A DNA stretch of 64,000 bases from NCBI GenBank assembly GCA_008360975.2, contig CM039210.1, positions 16,122,293-16,186,292 of the forward strand, in the 5' to 3' direction. The position numbers and the translations under genes are program-made. This DNA comes from Lichenostomus cassidix (taxonomy: Eukaryota; Chordata; Aves; Passeriformes; Meliphagidae). Below, piece by piece: positions 63,824 through 64,000 of this stretch; positions within the stretch are counted from its first letter, which is position 1, and each line of letters starts with the position of its first letter. Below the pieces are notes generated by a model. That model saw only the letters and a program-made list of their open reading frames with translations, made no database searches and had not been told where the DNA came from.

Positions 63824-64000
63824 GAGCCCCACACAACGGGTCGCAGAAGCTACTGAAGGAGGAGGTAGATCAAGTCAACTTGCTGAGCTCAAAGCCGTTC
63901 AGTTAGCCTTAGACTAAGAAAGAGAAAGGTGGCCAAAGCTCTATCTCTACACTGATTCATGGATGGTAGCCAATGCTTTGTGGAGTTGGCTGGAAAAGTG

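Larger units (their letters stand above)
52640..64000 (+). mobile_element. Provirus C: older class III ERV hosting A3, K2 and A4
   Basis: Plus-strand element with a 5' LTR (about 52640-53276), primer-site-like sequences, gag split by A3, the UAG/hairpin, and pol split by K2 and A4. It runs off the window end within RNase H. It shares the gag membrane domain, PVAVAPV motif and readthrough hairpin with A and B, but has many stops and shifts. Confidence 0.82.
61203..64000 (+). pseudogene. pol: Provirus C pol, interrupted by K2 and A4, runs off the window
   Basis: Protease has VDTGGQC near 61254. A TAG at 61743-61745 falls in the SPIWPV block. RT continues with LNEVTPPL and TIDIANAFF, with further stops near 61963 and 61984. 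The YIDD motif is changed (YIHE near 62082). The connection domain runs to 62475, where LTR K2 is inserted, and resumes at 62737 (HAVALGPVKMGPEVKNVLYSAAG). A 1-base shift lies near 63020. RNase H starts near 63270, with LFTNGSC where others have LFTDGSC. A4 is inserted at 63342-63823, and RNase H resumes to the window end with YTDSWMVANAL near 63948. Confidence 0.82.

Noticed and set aside
1..64000. CRISPR arrays, operons, ribosome binding sites
   Set aside because: The sequence is vertebrate with introns and ERVs; repeats seen are LTRs, LINE pieces and microsatellites.

Overview
This is avian genomic DNA and almost certainly a piece of a neognath bird W chromosome. The strongest marker is a copy of HINTW (about 23.2-25.8 kb), the W-linked relative of HINT1, recognisable from three exons with GT-AG introns, an altered HIT triad and a conserved 3' end. 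CR1 LINE pieces and several avian LTR families agree with this. Nearly everything else is endogenous retrovirus (ERV), much of it inserted into other ERVs.

Layout. 1-3337: 3' half of a gammaretrovirus-type provirus (env I and its 3' LTR), inserted in a minus-strand gamma provirus (F1) whose remains run 3338-6800 with two further LTRs (H, G) inside. 6853-22487: gamma-type provirus D (4-bp target duplication TGCC). Its pol is split by a 6-bp-duplication LTR (E), and E is split by a complete class III (ERV-L-like) provirus A1 on the minus strand (12529-18385, 5-bp duplication CAGGG). 22488-27130: HINTW copy and flanks. 28719-47402: an old ERV-L-like provirus (L) interrupted at 31514 by B-family and A-family elements, with a 500-N assembly gap at 37726-38225. 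48041-51316: a broken CR1 LINE including its esterase-like ORF1. 51404-52594: 3' LTR and env end of a second F-type gamma provirus. About 52640-64000: provirus C, interrupted by full-length A3, a short LTR (K2) and a solo A LTR (A4).

The class III families A, B and C share an unusual plan. Each has LTRs with 5-bp target duplications, a Lys-type primer site like that of foamy viruses and some betaretroviruses, and no env. The gag-position ORF has no CCHC knuckle but carries an N-terminal multi-pass membrane domain with a shared N-glycosylation sequon. Pol follows a single UAG, with a small conserved hairpin exactly 10 nt downstream; in A and B pol is in the same frame as gag. A1 has both reading frames open and LTRs differing at about 3 of 465 positions, so it is recent. 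These points are the best candidates for something not well described.

All retroviral genes are annotated as found, with their breaks. Element letters are local names. Family placement comes from motifs read by eye, without database searches.
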